A stretch of DNA of 32,541 nucleotides from JAAEKA01 sp049299095 (GCA_049299095.1 JBAQWV010000068.1:1-32541), one strand, 5' to 3'. Shown: positions 23,116-31,499, counted from the stretch's first letter. Translations and numbers: made by a program. The notes: a model not told the origin generated them from the sequence alone.

Positions 23116-23135
23116 GCGGCGTTTGTCGAAGCCGC
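23116..23135. repeat. Single degenerate REP-like hairpin
   Basis: GCGGC-GTTTGTCGAA-GCCGC has a 5-base stem and a loop sharing TGTCGAAGCC with the type B units at 11025-11047 and 11150-11172. The following bases, GTGATTTTTGAAATC (about 23147-23161), resemble the companion X hairpin. It may be an isolated, decayed copy of the array. Confidence 0.45.
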
Positions 23136-23197
23136 GCCTGCCATAGCGTGATTTTTGAAATCGCCCTGCGATTGAGAGGATGCTTACACTCACGAGA

Positions 23198-23247
23198 GTT
23201 AAGTGGTGTTAATATTTAAGCCGCCTTAACTTTTTAGGATGGTTAAC
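23198..23247 (+). promoter_or_regulatory. Cluster of GTTAA/TTAAC words before marR, candidate operator
   Basis: GTTAAG (23198-23203), GTTAATATTTAAG (23208-23220), CTTAAC (23225-23230) and GTTAAC (23242-23247) form several overlapping inverted repeats just upstream of the marR ATG. MarR proteins usually bind AT-rich palindromes that overlap their own promoter. A clear -35/-10 pair was not resolved here. Confidence 0.5.
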
Positions 23248-23248
23248 A

Positions 23249-23731
23249 ATGTCACAGAACCAACAGTTTGACGAGATTGTGCATCGGTGGTCCGAAGTTT
23301 TCATGCTGCGTTCGATGAGCGAATTCGTGGCGTTTGTACGCAACTCAGGCTTGTCGCTGCCGCAAATTACCATGTTGCACCGGCTCTATGCGCAAGGTCA
23401 TTGTGGCGTGTCAGACGTGGCAGATCACCTTGAAGTCTCCAACGCTGCGGCCAGCCAAATGATTGAGCGGCTGGTGCAGCAGGGGCTGGTGACGCGCGCC
23501 GAAGACCCCCATGATCGCCGTGCCAAGCAGGTGATGCTGACTGCGGCTGGCCGCCAGTTGATGGATGACAGCATCAAGGCGCGCGTGCAATGGATGACCC
23601 GCCTCTCGGCCACGCTCACACCACAAGACCAGGCAGCTATTGTCGCAGCCCTGCCCGCCTTGACATCGGCAGTCGAACAACTGAACGCGGATACACCCCT
23701 GCATTTTCCCTCTCGTGTTGCAGGTAATTAA
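23249..23731 (+). CDS. MarR-family transcriptional regulator
   Basis: The 160-residue product is a winged helix-turn-helix protein of the MarR type. The recognition region reads GVSDVADHLEVSNAAASQMIERLVQQGLVTRAEDPHDRRAKQVMLTAAG, where DRR marks the wing. Such proteins bind palindromic DNA as dimers and usually repress until a small molecule binds. The ATG has AGGA nine bases upstream. Its stop codon overlaps the ribosome-binding site of the first ABC gene, so marR and the two exporter genes form one operon. It probably controls the exporter and itself through the TTAA-rich sites upstream. The ligand is unknown. Confidence 0.9.
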   Translation: MSQNQQFDEIVHRWSEVFMLRSMSEFVAFVRNSGLSLPQITMLHRLYAQGHCGVSDVADHLEVSNAAASQMIERLVQQGLVTRAEDPHDRRAKQVMLTAAGRQLMDDSIKARVQWMTRLSATLTPQDQAAIVAALPALTSAVEQLNADTPLHFPSRVAGN

Positions 23732-23742
23732 AGGAGGCTCCC

Positions 23743-25674
23743 TTGACTGAGCAAACTAAAGGCCGCCGCGGCAAGCGTGGCGGCATGAATCGTGGCGCTC
23801 TCGGACGCGCCATGCGCTATTTGAGCCGCTATCGCGGCCAGGCGCTCTTGCCCTATGTATTTCTGTTGATCGCGGTGCTGTCGCAACTGGCCGTGCCCAA
23901 GCTGGTCGGTCGCATTATTGACGCCATCACTGGCGGCGTCCTTGCCCAGGCCATCGTGCCCAAGCTGGGACAAGTACCGCAGCAGTTCCTACCGACACTC
24001 TTCGAACAGTTAGGTTATACGCAAGAAAAGCTCCAGGATTTGTATGCCAACGCGGACAACATGTTGATTACCGCGGCGGTGGCGATTGTGGTCTTTGCGG
24101 CGGTGCGCGGGCTGTTTTCCTTTCTACAAACCTATTGGGCTGAGCGCAACTCGCAAGGCATTGCTTACGACCTGCGCAATGACCTGTACGCCAAAATCTC
24201 GACCCTTTCCTTTTCTTACCACGACCGCAACCAGACCGGCCAGTTGATGGTGCGCGCCACCGACGACGTGGAAAAGGTGCGCTTGTTCATCGGCCAGGGC
24301 CTGCTGCAAGCTGTCGGCGCGCTGGTGTTGCTCGTCGGTACACTGATCATTCTGTTTACCACCAATGCCAAGCTGACGCTGGTGGTGCTGCCGGTGTTGC
24401 CGCTCGCCTTGATCGTGTTCATGGTCTTCGGTACGATCAGCCAGCCGCTCTTTGTCAAGGTGCAGCAACGCCTGTCCGCTCTGAATACGGTGTTGCAGGA
24501 GAATCTGGCGGGCATCAAGGTCGTCAAAGCCTTCACGCGCGAGCAGAGTGAAGAAGCCAAGTTCGACGACGCGGCGGACGCGCTGATGAAGCAGCAAATC
24601 AAGGTTGCGCGTACCTTTTCGTTCCTCTTCCCCCTGGTCTTCCTGATCGCCAATGTCGGTCAGGCGCTGGTGCTATATTTTGGTGGTCGGCAGATCATCA
24701 ACAACACCCTGACGCTGGGCCAGTACCAGGAATTCAGCCTGTACCTGATCTTCATTTTCTTCCCGCTGGCGCAGCTTGGCATCATCATTTCGCAGATGTC
24801 GCAGGCGTCCGCGTCGGCTGAGCGTATTTTCGAAATCCTTGATGCCAAGAACGACGTGGAAGACGCGCCCAATGCGGTGCCACTGCCCGCAGTACAGGGC
24901 CGGGTGGCCTTCAACGACGTGACCTTCCGCTATTATGGCGGCGGCGACCCGGTGTTGTCGCATGTTAGTTTCGAGGCAGAACCGGGGCAGACGATTGCCT
25001 TGCTTGGCGCGACCGGCTCCGGCAAGACCACGATTATTAACCTGCTGCCGCGCTTCTACGATCCCACTGAAGGCAGCGTCCTGATTGATGGCCACGACCT
25101 GCGCGGGGTCACGCTGGAATCGCTGCGCAGTCAGATCGGCATCGTCCTGCAGGAAACCACGCTCTTCACCGGCACGATCCGCGACAACATCGCCTTTGGC
25201 CGGCCCGATGCGTCACAGGCCGAAGTGGAGGAAGCCGCCAAAGCCGCAGCCGCGCATGACTTCATCCTTTCCTTCCCGCTGGGCTATGACACGCCGGTGG
25301 GTGAGCGCGGCACTACGTTGAGCGGCGGCCAAAAGCAGCGCATTGCCATTGCCCGTGCTCTGCTGCTCGACCCGCGGCTGCTGATTCTCGACGATTCTAC
25401 CAGTTCGGTGGACCTGGAAACGGAATATCACATCCAGAAGGCGCTGGACAAGCTGATGCAAGGCCGCACGAGTTTTGTGATCGCCCAGCGCATCAGCACG
25501 GTGATGCACGCGGATCAAATCTTGGTACTGGAAAAAGGACGCATTGCCGCGCGCGGGACGCATCACGATCTGATGGAAACCAGCGAACTGTATGCAGACA
25601 TCTACACTTCCCAACTGGTGGGTGATGTCGAACTGGATGCAGCGGATGCTGCTGAACCCGCGGTCAGCGCCTGA
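23743..25674 (+). CDS. ABC exporter half-transporter with degenerate ATPase site (partner 1)
   Basis: A multidrug/lipid-type ABC exporter subunit of 643 residues: six-helix membrane domain, then a nucleotide-binding domain. Walker A (GATGSGKT) is near residue 423 and the signature LSGGQ near 526. In Walker B (LILDDS, 547-552) the catalytic glutamate position is Asp551, and the H-loop His is Gln582 (IAQRIST). These two changes are the mark of the non-hydrolysing site in heterodimeric exporters such as TM287/288 and BmrCD. The start is TTG with AAGGAGG five bases upstream, overlapping the marR stop. Its partner follows after 29 bases. The substrate is unknown; the marR neighbour suggests drugs or toxic small molecules. 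Confidence 0.93.
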   Translation: MTEQTKGRRGKRGGMNRGALGRAMRYLSRYRGQALLPYVFLLIAVLSQLAVPKLVGRIIDAITGGVLAQAIVPKLGQVPQQFLPTLFEQLGYTQEKLQDLYANADNMLITAAVAIVVFAAVRGLFSFLQTYWAERNSQGIAYDLRNDLYAKISTLSFSYHDRNQTGQLMVRATDDVEKVRLFIGQGLLQAVGALVLLVGTLIILFTTNAKLTLVVLPVLPLALIVFMVFGTISQPLFVKVQQRLSALNTVLQENLAGIKVVKAFTREQSEEAKFDDAADALMKQQIKVARTFSFLFPLVFLIANVGQALVLYFGGRQIINNTLTLGQYQEFSLYLIFIFFPLAQLGIIISQMSQASASAERIFEILDAKNDVEDAPNAVPLPAVQGRVAFNDVTFRYYGGGDPVLSHVSFEAEPGQTIALLGATGSGKTTIINLLPRFYDPTEGSVLIDGHDLRGVTLESLRSQIGIVLQETTLFTGTIRDNIAFGRPDASQAEVEEAAKAAAAHDFILSFPLGYDTPVGERGTTLSGGQKQRIAIARALLLDPRLLILDDSTSSVDLETEYHIQKALDKLMQGRTSFVIAQRISTVMHADQILVLEKGRIAARGTHHDLMETSELYADIYTSQLVGDVELDAADAAEPAVSA

Positions 25675-25703
25675 GCGTGTGACAGAGCGAAGGAGATACG
25701 ACT

Positions 25704-27707
25704 ATGATGGGACATGGCGGTGGAATAGCCCGGCTGATGGGCCAGGACAACCTGAAAGCACGCAATACACGGCAGACGCTGGGGCGTTTGGCCGGTTACT
25801 TCAAACCTTACTGGGCGGTGCTGCTGCTGGTGGCGGCACTGCTGATAGCCTCGACCTGGGCACAGGTACGCATTCCTGAGCTGCTCGGCAACACGGTAGA
25901 CTGCTACCTGACCTCTGCATCAGCCAACGGTAGCGCGGCCAGTGCCGCCTTTGCCCAGTTTATGGGCGAAGGCGCGCAGCAGGCAGGCCAGCAACGCTGC
26001 ACGCTGGAAAGCAACGTCGCGGCGTTAACTGCTGATCAACGGCTGGCTGGGCTGGGCCGTATGGCGCTGACGATCCTGGGCCTGTACGTTTTTGTTTCGT
26101 TGTCCACCGGTTTACAGTTCTTCCTGATGACCTGGTCGGGCCAGCATGTGCTACGCAACCTGCGCGAGCGGCTGTTCCGTCACATGCACGCGCTGTCGCT
26201 GGGCTATTACACCGAGCATGAAGCGGGCGACCTGATGAGCCGCATCACCAACGACACCGAAACGATCTCGCAGGCGATCAACTTCGCCCTGCTGCAAGTG
26301 CTGGGCGGCATCCTGCTATTGGTGTGGGTGGGCTACAACATGCTCAAGTTGAGCGTGCCCTATGCCCTGATCAGCCTGGTGGCCGTGCCTGCGATGCTGA
26401 TCGCCACGATCTGGCTGTCCGGCCAAGCGCGCAAGGCCTTCCGCAAGGCGCGCGAAGACCTGGGCAATGTCAACGCGGAGTTGCAGGAAAGCATCTCGGC
26501 GGTGCGCGAGGTGCAGGCCTTTGGTCGCGAGGACGAAAACATTCAGCAGTTTATGATCACCAACGCGGCCAACCGCGACGCTAACGTCAAGGCGGTGAGC
26601 TATACCAGCGCGCTCGCGCCGACCCTGGAGGCGCTCGGCTACATGGCGCTGGCAGTGGTGGCCGCGGTCGGCGGTTTGGCGCTGCTGCGCAACCAGACGC
26701 TGTTCGGCACCACCGTGTCGCTGGGCTTGGTGATTACCTTCATCAGCTATGTGCAACGCTTTAACCAGCCGATCCAGCAAATTGCCGTGCTGTGGACCAA
26801 CATCCAGAACGCCATCGCAGGCATGGAGCGCATCTTTGGCCTGATGGATGAAATCCCCTCGGTGCAAGACGCGCCGAACGCGGGCATCATGCCGCCCATC
26901 GCGGGCCGCGTGCAGTTCGACAACGTCTACGCGGAGTACAAGAAGGACGCGTCGGTGCTGAACGGCATCAACTTCACCGCGGAACCGGGCAAGATGATTG
27001 CCATCGTTGGTCCGACCGGCGCAGGCAAGACCACCATCATCAACCTGATCCCGCGCTTCTGGGATGTGACAAAGGGCGCGGTGACAATTGATGGCATTGA
27101 TGTGCGTTCGGTAACTGCGGAATCGCTGCGCCGGCAGATCGGCATCGTGTTGCAGGATTCCTTCCTGTTCAGCGCCTCGGTGATGGAGAACATTCGTTTT
27201 GGCCGGCCTGAGGCTACCGACGAAGAAGTGATCGCGGCGGCCAGGTTGGCGAGCGTGGATACCTTTGTGGAGCGCCTGCCGGAGGGCTATGCCACGGTGC
27301 TGGGCGAGCGCGGCAGCGGCCTTAGCCAGGGGCAGCGGCAGTTGATCAGCATCGCGCGCGCCGCGCTGGCCGATCCGCGCATCATGATTCTGGACGAGGC
27401 CACCTCCAGCGTAGACACGCGTACAGAGCGGCTGATCCAGAAGGCGCTGACTGAGCTGCTCAAGGGGCGCACTAGCTTCGTGATCGCGCACCGGTTGAGC
27501 ACGATCCGCAACGCGGACGAGGTGCTGGTGCTGGACAAGGGGCAGATCGTGGAGCGCGGTCGGCACGAGGAGTTGCTGGCGCGCAAGGGCTTCTACTACG
27601 ACCTGTACATGAGCCAGTTCCGCCGTCAGGTGGAGATTGACGCACTGACGGCCGCGCCGGTGTCCACCAACGGCCACAGCGCACAGCCCGTTCCCGCGCC
27701 CGCGTGA
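25704..27707 (+). CDS. ABC exporter half-transporter with canonical Walker B/H-loop (partner 2)
   Basis: The second half of the heterodimeric exporter, 667 residues, has a membrane domain and a nucleotide-binding domain. Walker A is GPTGAGKT. Walker B is complete (MILDEA, Glu565), and the H-loop has His596 (VIAHRLST). The signature is LSQGQ (540-544), with Gln replacing the first Gly, so this chain provides the weak signature facing the degenerate site of partner 1. An insertion of about 50 residues between the first two helices, on the predicted outer side, holds Cys67 and Cys98. The ATG at 25704 has AAGGAG upstream. A low-complexity tail (THGHSAQPVPAPA-like) ends the protein. Confidence 0.93.
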   Translation: MMGHGGGIARLMGQDNLKARNTRQTLGRLAGYFKPYWAVLLLVAALLIASTWAQVRIPELLGNTVDCYLTSASANGSAASAAFAQFMGEGAQQAGQQRCTLESNVAALTADQRLAGLGRMALTILGLYVFVSLSTGLQFFLMTWSGQHVLRNLRERLFRHMHALSLGYYTEHEAGDLMSRITNDTETISQAINFALLQVLGGILLLVWVGYNMLKLSVPYALISLVAVPAMLIATIWLSGQARKAFRKAREDLGNVNAELQESISAVREVQAFGREDENIQQFMITNAANRDANVKAVSYTSALAPTLEALGYMALAVVAAVGGLALLRNQTLFGTTVSLGLVITFISYVQRFNQPIQQIAVLWTNIQNAIAGMERIFGLMDEIPSVQDAPNAGIMPPIAGRVQFDNVYAEYKKDASVLNGINFTAEPGKMIAIVGPTGAGKTTIINLIPRFWDVTKGAVTIDGIDVRSVTAESLRRQIGIVLQDSFLFSASVMENIRFGRPEATDEEVIAAARLASVDTFVERLPEGYATVLGERGSGLSQGQRQLISIARAALADPRIMILDEATSSVDTRTERLIQKALTELLKGRTSFVIAHRLSTIRNADEVLVLDKGQIVERGRHEELLARKGFYYDLYMSQFRRQVEIDALTAAPVSTNGHSAQPVPAPA

Positions 27708-27735
27708 GGCCCGCGCCAGGGTCAAGGTAAATGAG

Positions 27736-27780
27736 AAGGCACATCCGTTCTGCCAGCGCGCAGGGCGGATGTGCCTTTTT
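27736..27780 (+). terminator. Terminator of the marR-ABC operon
   Basis: AAGGCACATCCG (27736-27747) and CGGATGTGCCTT (27766-27777) are perfect 12-base complements. An inner CTGC/GCAG stem lies in the loop, and a T-run follows to 27780. It begins 28 bases after the ABC stop codon. Confidence 0.93.
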
Positions 27781-27783
27781 GGT

Positions 27784-27811
27784 TTGACGAAAGGATGGGG
27801 AAGGGTATAAT
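27784..27811 (+). promoter_or_regulatory. Promoter of the AT-rich lipoprotein gene
   Basis: TTGACG (27784-27789, 5 of 6) is followed by a 16-base spacer and a perfect TATAAT (27806-27811). It begins right after the operon terminator. Transcription would start near 27818, leaving a leader of about 195 bases. Confidence 0.75.
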
Positions 27812-27817
27812 TCAACC

Positions 27818-28004
27818 ACGTCATCGTATACTATAGTAGTGGGATAACATCACGTGATGCGGTGTTGTCTTGGCAAGGTAGCTAAACTCTGTGGGTTATC
27901 AATCCACCTTTATCGGGTCGGGCGCTGAAAATGGAGCCATCCGCAAGTTTTCGTCAGAAGTCGGTCGGGTAGGGTCTGGCGGCCTGCTGCGTAACATCAA
28001 GGAG
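27818..28004 (+). promoter_or_regulatory. Long leader with two perfect palindromes and possible RNA structure
   Basis: The leader holds TACTATAGTA (27829-27838) and CATCACGTGATG (27848-27859), both perfect palindromes close to the presumed transcription start. Further on is a hairpin GTGGG/TCCAC (27891-27907) and a GC-rich run to the ribosome-binding site AAGGAG (27999-28004). The palindromes may be operators. I compared the leader by eye with common riboswitch consensus sequences and saw no match. Confidence 0.45.
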
Positions 28005-28012
28005 TCATTAAA

Positions 28013-28981
28013 ATGCCGAAAGTAAGCAACGATATTCGAGATATTGTTTTTGGAATTACTTTTCAACCTAAAAAAGCGGTTGCATTATTCTTGCTGGCCT
28101 TGAGTTTATTACTTGCTGCATGTAATTCTGCACAGCCGGTCGAACCAGCGAAGCCAATTCCAACAACAGCTTCAGCAGGAACTCTTCCGACTTCCTCTAC
28201 GCCTAATCGTGAAGAACAGCAGGGAAATCAGACATCTTCTGAGGCAGTTACAGCAGAGGCTGAAATGGCAACTGCAGTGCCACCCACTGTAACTCCAACT
28301 GAAATCCCAACTGAAACGCCAACTCCCCAGCCGACCGCCACGGCTGAGCAGGTTGTCCCGACTGATATCCCCACAGCCGAGCCTGTCGCTACAATGGCTC
28401 CTGAGACAGGGAGTGTGCTAGAAACAGGTTTCACATCAAGAGATATAGAATGGGGAGAAGGTCATAAACTGACTATTGGGGTCAAAAATATGACTGGCGT
28501 ATCCGAAGGGACTGTATGGAGAGAGGCGGCAGATAGCGCAGAAGCTATGGATGATCTGGCACGAAGAATGACTGAATTTTTGAATATCCTTGTAGAACTT
28601 AAACTTATAGTTAAGATCCCAACAAAAATAATAGTGATTGTAGACGAATTTGGGACTGAATTTGTTGCAACTTCTAATCAAGTGAGAAAAGAAGTAGACG
28701 CATCAGGTGAGAAATATCAAAAGTTTCAATCACTTGCAAATTTCAGTAGCGGGAACGTTACAGGGAATTGGTTCATAATTCAAAATTCTGGCGGAGGTGA
28801 CGGAAGTATTGAAATTGTAACTGTATATAATGATTATATAGATAAGGGTGAATATATAAGTGGGATTAACATCGGGTCTTTTTTAGCTCAAGCAGGTGTA
28901 TTTAATGATGATGCACTTAGAGAAACAGTAGGTTTTAATGGGAAGTTGATAATGAAGCTAAGAGAACTTTTTGGGACTTAA
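28013..28981 (+). CDS. AT-rich lipoprotein of unknown function
   Basis: A 322-residue protein with a lipoprotein signal: a 20-residue N-region, hydrophobic core and lipobox LAAC with Cys37. Residues about 38-135 form a Thr/Pro/Glu-rich linker (TPTEIPTETPTPQPT). The C-terminal ~185 residues are a soluble domain that I do not recognise, with segments such as LTIGVKNMTGVSEGTVWREAAD and KIIVIVDEFGTEF. It should be anchored to the outer face of the membrane. The DNA of the C-terminal domain is far more AT-rich than the flanking genes, which suggests transfer or a different history. The ATG at 28013 has AAGGAG eight bases upstream and a strong promoter about 200 bases upstream. Confidence 0.85.
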   Translation: MPKVSNDIRDIVFGITFQPKKAVALFLLALSLLLAACNSAQPVEPAKPIPTTASAGTLPTSSTPNREEQQGNQTSSEAVTAEAEMATAVPPTVTPTEIPTETPTPQPTATAEQVVPTDIPTAEPVATMAPETGSVLETGFTSRDIEWGEGHKLTIGVKNMTGVSEGTVWREAADSAEAMDDLARRMTEFLNILVELKLIVKIPTKIIVIVDEFGTEFVATSNQVRKEVDASGEKYQKFQSLANFSSGNVTGNWFIIQNSGGGDGSIEIVTVYNDYIDKGEYISGINIGSFLAQAGVFNDDALRETVGFNGKLIMKLRELFGT

Positions 28982-29103
28982 TCTGAAGTCGTTCCAGTCA
29001 ACTGAGACATAAACAGCACGCTTCAAGTCGTTGAGCGAGTAACAAAAATCTTTGAACGCGCGGCCCTCACAAAAGGAAAGCGTCGCTGAATAACGGACAA
29101 TCC

Positions 29104-29496
29104 ATGATCACCATTGAACACATCGCTCTGTGGGTGCAAGACCTGGATGCCTTTTGCGCGTTTTATGTGCAGCATTTCGGCGCGACGGTTGGCGCTGAGT
29201 ATGAAAACCCGGCCAAGGGCTTTCGTTCCCGCTTCCTCACTTTTGCCGGTGGCGCGCGCATCGAGGCGATGACCACCTCCACGCTGTCGCCGGTGGTTTT
29301 GCCCGCGGGCGCACAGCGCATGGGCCTGACGCATTTCGCGCTCGCGCTCGGCTCCGAGGCCGCGGTGGATGTGCTGACCGCCCAGTTGCGCGGCCAGGGC
29401 GTGCCGGTGCTGGATGGCCCGCGGCGCACCGGCGATGGCTACTACGAAAGCGTGATCCTCGACCCGGAGGGCAATCGCGTCGAACTGACCGCGTAG
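29104..29496 (+). CDS. VOC (glyoxalase/bleomycin-resistance fold) protein
   Basis: The 130-residue product is a single-chain VOC protein of two beta-alpha-beta-beta-beta units. The four usual metal-ligand positions are filled: His6 (EHIALWV), Glu54 (RIEAM), His77 (THFAL) and Glu127 (RVELTA). YYESVILDPEGNRVELTA is typical. Members act as glyoxalase I, dioxygenases, epimerases or binding proteins. The H/E/H/E set fits a metalloenzyme of the glyoxalase or methylmalonyl-CoA-epimerase-like type, but the substrate is not decided. It lies 122 bases after the AT-rich lipoprotein gene and converges with capA. Confidence 0.9.
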   Translation: MITIEHIALWVQDLDAFCAFYVQHFGATVGAEYENPAKGFRSRFLTFAGGARIEAMTTSTLSPVVLPAGAQRMGLTHFALALGSEAAVDVLTAQLRGQGVPVLDGPRRTGDGYYESVILDPEGNRVELTA

Positions 29497-29633
29497 GAAC
29501 GTGCAGTTTCGTCCGGTACCCTCAAAACTGAAGATTTTTCGTTGTAGCCGCCCCCATTAAACGACGGGCTTGACTCATGCAAGTTAAGCAGCAGCCCCAA
29601 AACTCTTTATTCCGCGGGCTATTTTGGCCCAGG

Positions 29634-29677
29634 GAATCCCTCTTTCGGGAGATTCTTCACTTCGTTCGGTGTGACAG
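29634..29677. repeat. Double-hairpin intergenic repeat (GAATCCC...TTCACTTCGTTC type)
   Basis: The first stem pairs GAATCCC (29634-29640) with GGG-A-GATTC (29647-29655), leaving one bulged A. The second pairs TCAC with GTGTGA around the loop TTCGTTCG. I recall closely similar GAGATTCTTC-CTTCG-TTC repeats from other genomes as dispersed intergenic elements. It fills part of the 209-base gap between the two convergent genes. Confidence 0.6.
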
Positions 29678-29705
29678 ACTTTTAGTTCTGGCTTTAGTTA
29701 CAGCT

Positions 29706-31385
29706 TTACCAGCCGCCCGCAGTAAAAAGACGCTCCAGCAAGTCCGCGCGCTCATCCTCATCCATCCAGCGCGGCTGGGCGTAGTCCTCCAGCAAGGTGG
29801 TGAGCAGGGTGGTGCTGACGTGGCGACCATCGTAGATCGTGTGGCGGGCAATGATGGCCTCGCGCGTTTCCTGGCTCCACATTTGGTCAAAGAAGAAGTT
29901 GCCAAGGCCGTATAATACCAGCCCGCCGTCGCCGAAGCCAAAGGTCTGCGCTACGTGCGACTGTACGCCCGTAACGATGTCTGCACCTGCGGCGCTCAAG
30001 GCCTGCATCTGCTCGCGCTGTTCAGGCAGCGGCATGATGTCGTAGCTTTCCGTCCACTGCAATTCAACTAAAACGAGGTCTGCGTTCAGTTCCGTGCGCG
30101 CGGCAGCAATGGCTGTGCGCAGCTGTTTCAAATCATACGGGGCGGAACCGGCGTCCGTCGCGGTGGCCCAGGCTTGTGTAGGGCCGAATTCATTGGCACC
30201 GAGGAAGGCGAGCCGGTTGCCGTTGTGTTCTACCAGCAGCGGCTTGAGCGCCTCGGCCAGGTTTGCGCCGCCGCCGTAGGTGGGCAGCTTTTCCTGCGCG
30301 TAAAACTGCAGCGACCAGAGGTTGTCTGCCGGGCCGAAATCGTTGAGATGATTGCCAGTTAGGCCGACGATGTCAACACCGACATCGCGCAGGGCCTGCA
30401 AGTACTTCGGACTGGAACACAAGGTCAAATTATTCTCGCTGGCATTGACCTGGCAATCCTCCACAAAAGGGATTTCGTTGCTGATGTGCGTGATGTCAGA
30501 GGCGGCCAGCACCGGCCCGACCACTTCGGCGGGATAATCCACGCCCATTTCTTCCATGCGCAGCGCCGTGACGCGTGCCATCGCGGTGACGCCGGTCATG
30601 GTGAGGATGGTCAACCGGGCCGGATCGCGGTTGGTCTGCGGCATGGCTGCCTGCACCGCGGCCAACAGGCTGGCCGCCAGCTCTTCTGCGCCGGGCTTGG
30701 CATGGAGATACAAGCGTAACGCCAGCGGGTATTCGGCCGCGTCGAAGGTGTTATCGGTGGGGTCTTGTGCTCCTACCTTCAGCGCCTTCAGCTCCGGTGC
30801 AAGCTGATCAAAGGGCACGATACCGAGCCGTCCCGGCGCCGCTTCCAGCGCCTGCGTCAACGTGAGCGTGCTGGTAAATACCTCGACCTGCATCGGCTCG
30901 CCCCACAGCGCGGTCAGGCCCGCCACAGCGTCAGCAGTGACTGCCAGCGTCTCGTCAGCGGTTTTGGGGGTGTTCATCCATAGGGCGAGCAACTGCACCG
31001 CGTCCACATCGTCTTGCACCGTGGCAAAGCGCGCGACCGGCACGTATACGCGTTCGGCTAGCAGGTCGCCGTCGGGCAGTGTGTCAATCCACAGATCGGC
31101 CACCTGCGTATTGGTGACGACGCGGCCATCGGGCTGCGCGGCGATCCAGCGTAGCACCGGATCGGCCAGCACGCGCGGCATGGTTTCGGGCAGCATGACA
31201 CCCAGAGCCGGATCGGCCGCGGGCGGTAAGGCCGTGCTCAAACCAGTGAAAGGGGTTCCATCGGGTCCGGTGTTGTTGAAAAAGAGGGGTTTACCGCCTT
31301 GGCAGGCCAGTACCAGCAAGCTTGTACCGGCCAGCGCCAGCGCCAGAAGCAGCAGGCGTGCGCGCGAGGAAAAGGTTGATTGCAT
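29706..31385 (-). CDS. CapA-family (poly-gamma-glutamate synthesis-like) lipoprotein with extra N-terminal domain
   Basis: A 559-residue membrane-anchored protein. The signal peptide ends in the lipobox LVLAC (Cys28). Residues about 45-245 form an extra domain that resembles a solute-binding-protein-like fold (LGIVPFDQLAPELKALKVG). The C-terminal ~300 residues are the CapA/PgsA metallophosphoesterase-like domain: GDITHISNEIPF-like ASDITHISNEIPF, LTGNHLNDFG, and ADIVTGVQSHVAQTFGFGDGGLVLYGLGNFFFDQM. CapA proteins take part in poly-gamma-glutamate or other surface polymer synthesis, but no capB or capC is nearby. The ATG at 31385 has GGAG six to seven bases upstream; a start at 31418 would add 11 residues. 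Confidence 0.88.
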   Translation of the reverse strand: MQSTFSSRARLLLLALALAGTSLLVLACQGGKPLFFNNTGPDGTPFTGLSTALPPAADPALGVMLPETMPRVLADPVLRWIAAQPDGRVVTNTQVADLWIDTLPDGDLLAERVYVPVARFATVQDDVDAVQLLALWMNTPKTADETLAVTADAVAGLTALWGEPMQVEVFTSTLTLTQALEAAPGRLGIVPFDQLAPELKALKVGAQDPTDNTFDAAEYPLALRLYLHAKPGAEELAASLLAAVQAAMPQTNRDPARLTILTMTGVTAMARVTALRMEEMGVDYPAEVVGPVLAASDITHISNEIPFVEDCQVNASENNLTLCSSPKYLQALRDVGVDIVGLTGNHLNDFGPADNLWSLQFYAQEKLPTYGGGANLAEALKPLLVEHNGNRLAFLGANEFGPTQAWATATDAGSAPYDLKQLRTAIAAARTELNADLVLVELQWTESYDIMPLPEQREQMQALSAAGADIVTGVQSHVAQTFGFGDGGLVLYGLGNFFFDQMWSQETREAIIARHTIYDGRHVSTTLLTTLLEDYAQPRWMDEDERADLLERLFTAGGW

Positions 31386-31430
31386 AAGGGTCTCCACGCT
31401 GGATGAAAAAGATACCAAACGTACGCGGGT

Positions 31431-31459
31431 ATTGTATTCGTTTTTATGTCAGCGCACAA
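31431..31459 (-). promoter_or_regulatory. Candidate promoter of the CapA-like gene
   Basis: On the minus strand, TTGTGC (31454-31459), a 17-base spacer and TACAAT (31431-31436, 5 of 6). It lies in the 114-base gap after cas6, so capA can be expressed separately. Confidence 0.5.
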
Positions 31460-31499
31460 AAGACGGAGACGCGGGGGAAGCGAAGCGTGAGAGCGTGGT

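Noticed and set aside
26316..27824. 502-residue antisense frame over the second ABC gene
   Set aside because: It is a shadow frame opposite a clear ABC transporter and runs through that operon's terminator.
27848..27998. Riboswitch in the lipoprotein leader
   Set aside because: Compared by eye with c-di-GMP, cobalamin, TPP, fluoride, manganese and c-di-AMP consensus parts; none matched well enough to name. It is kept only as an unnamed leader.
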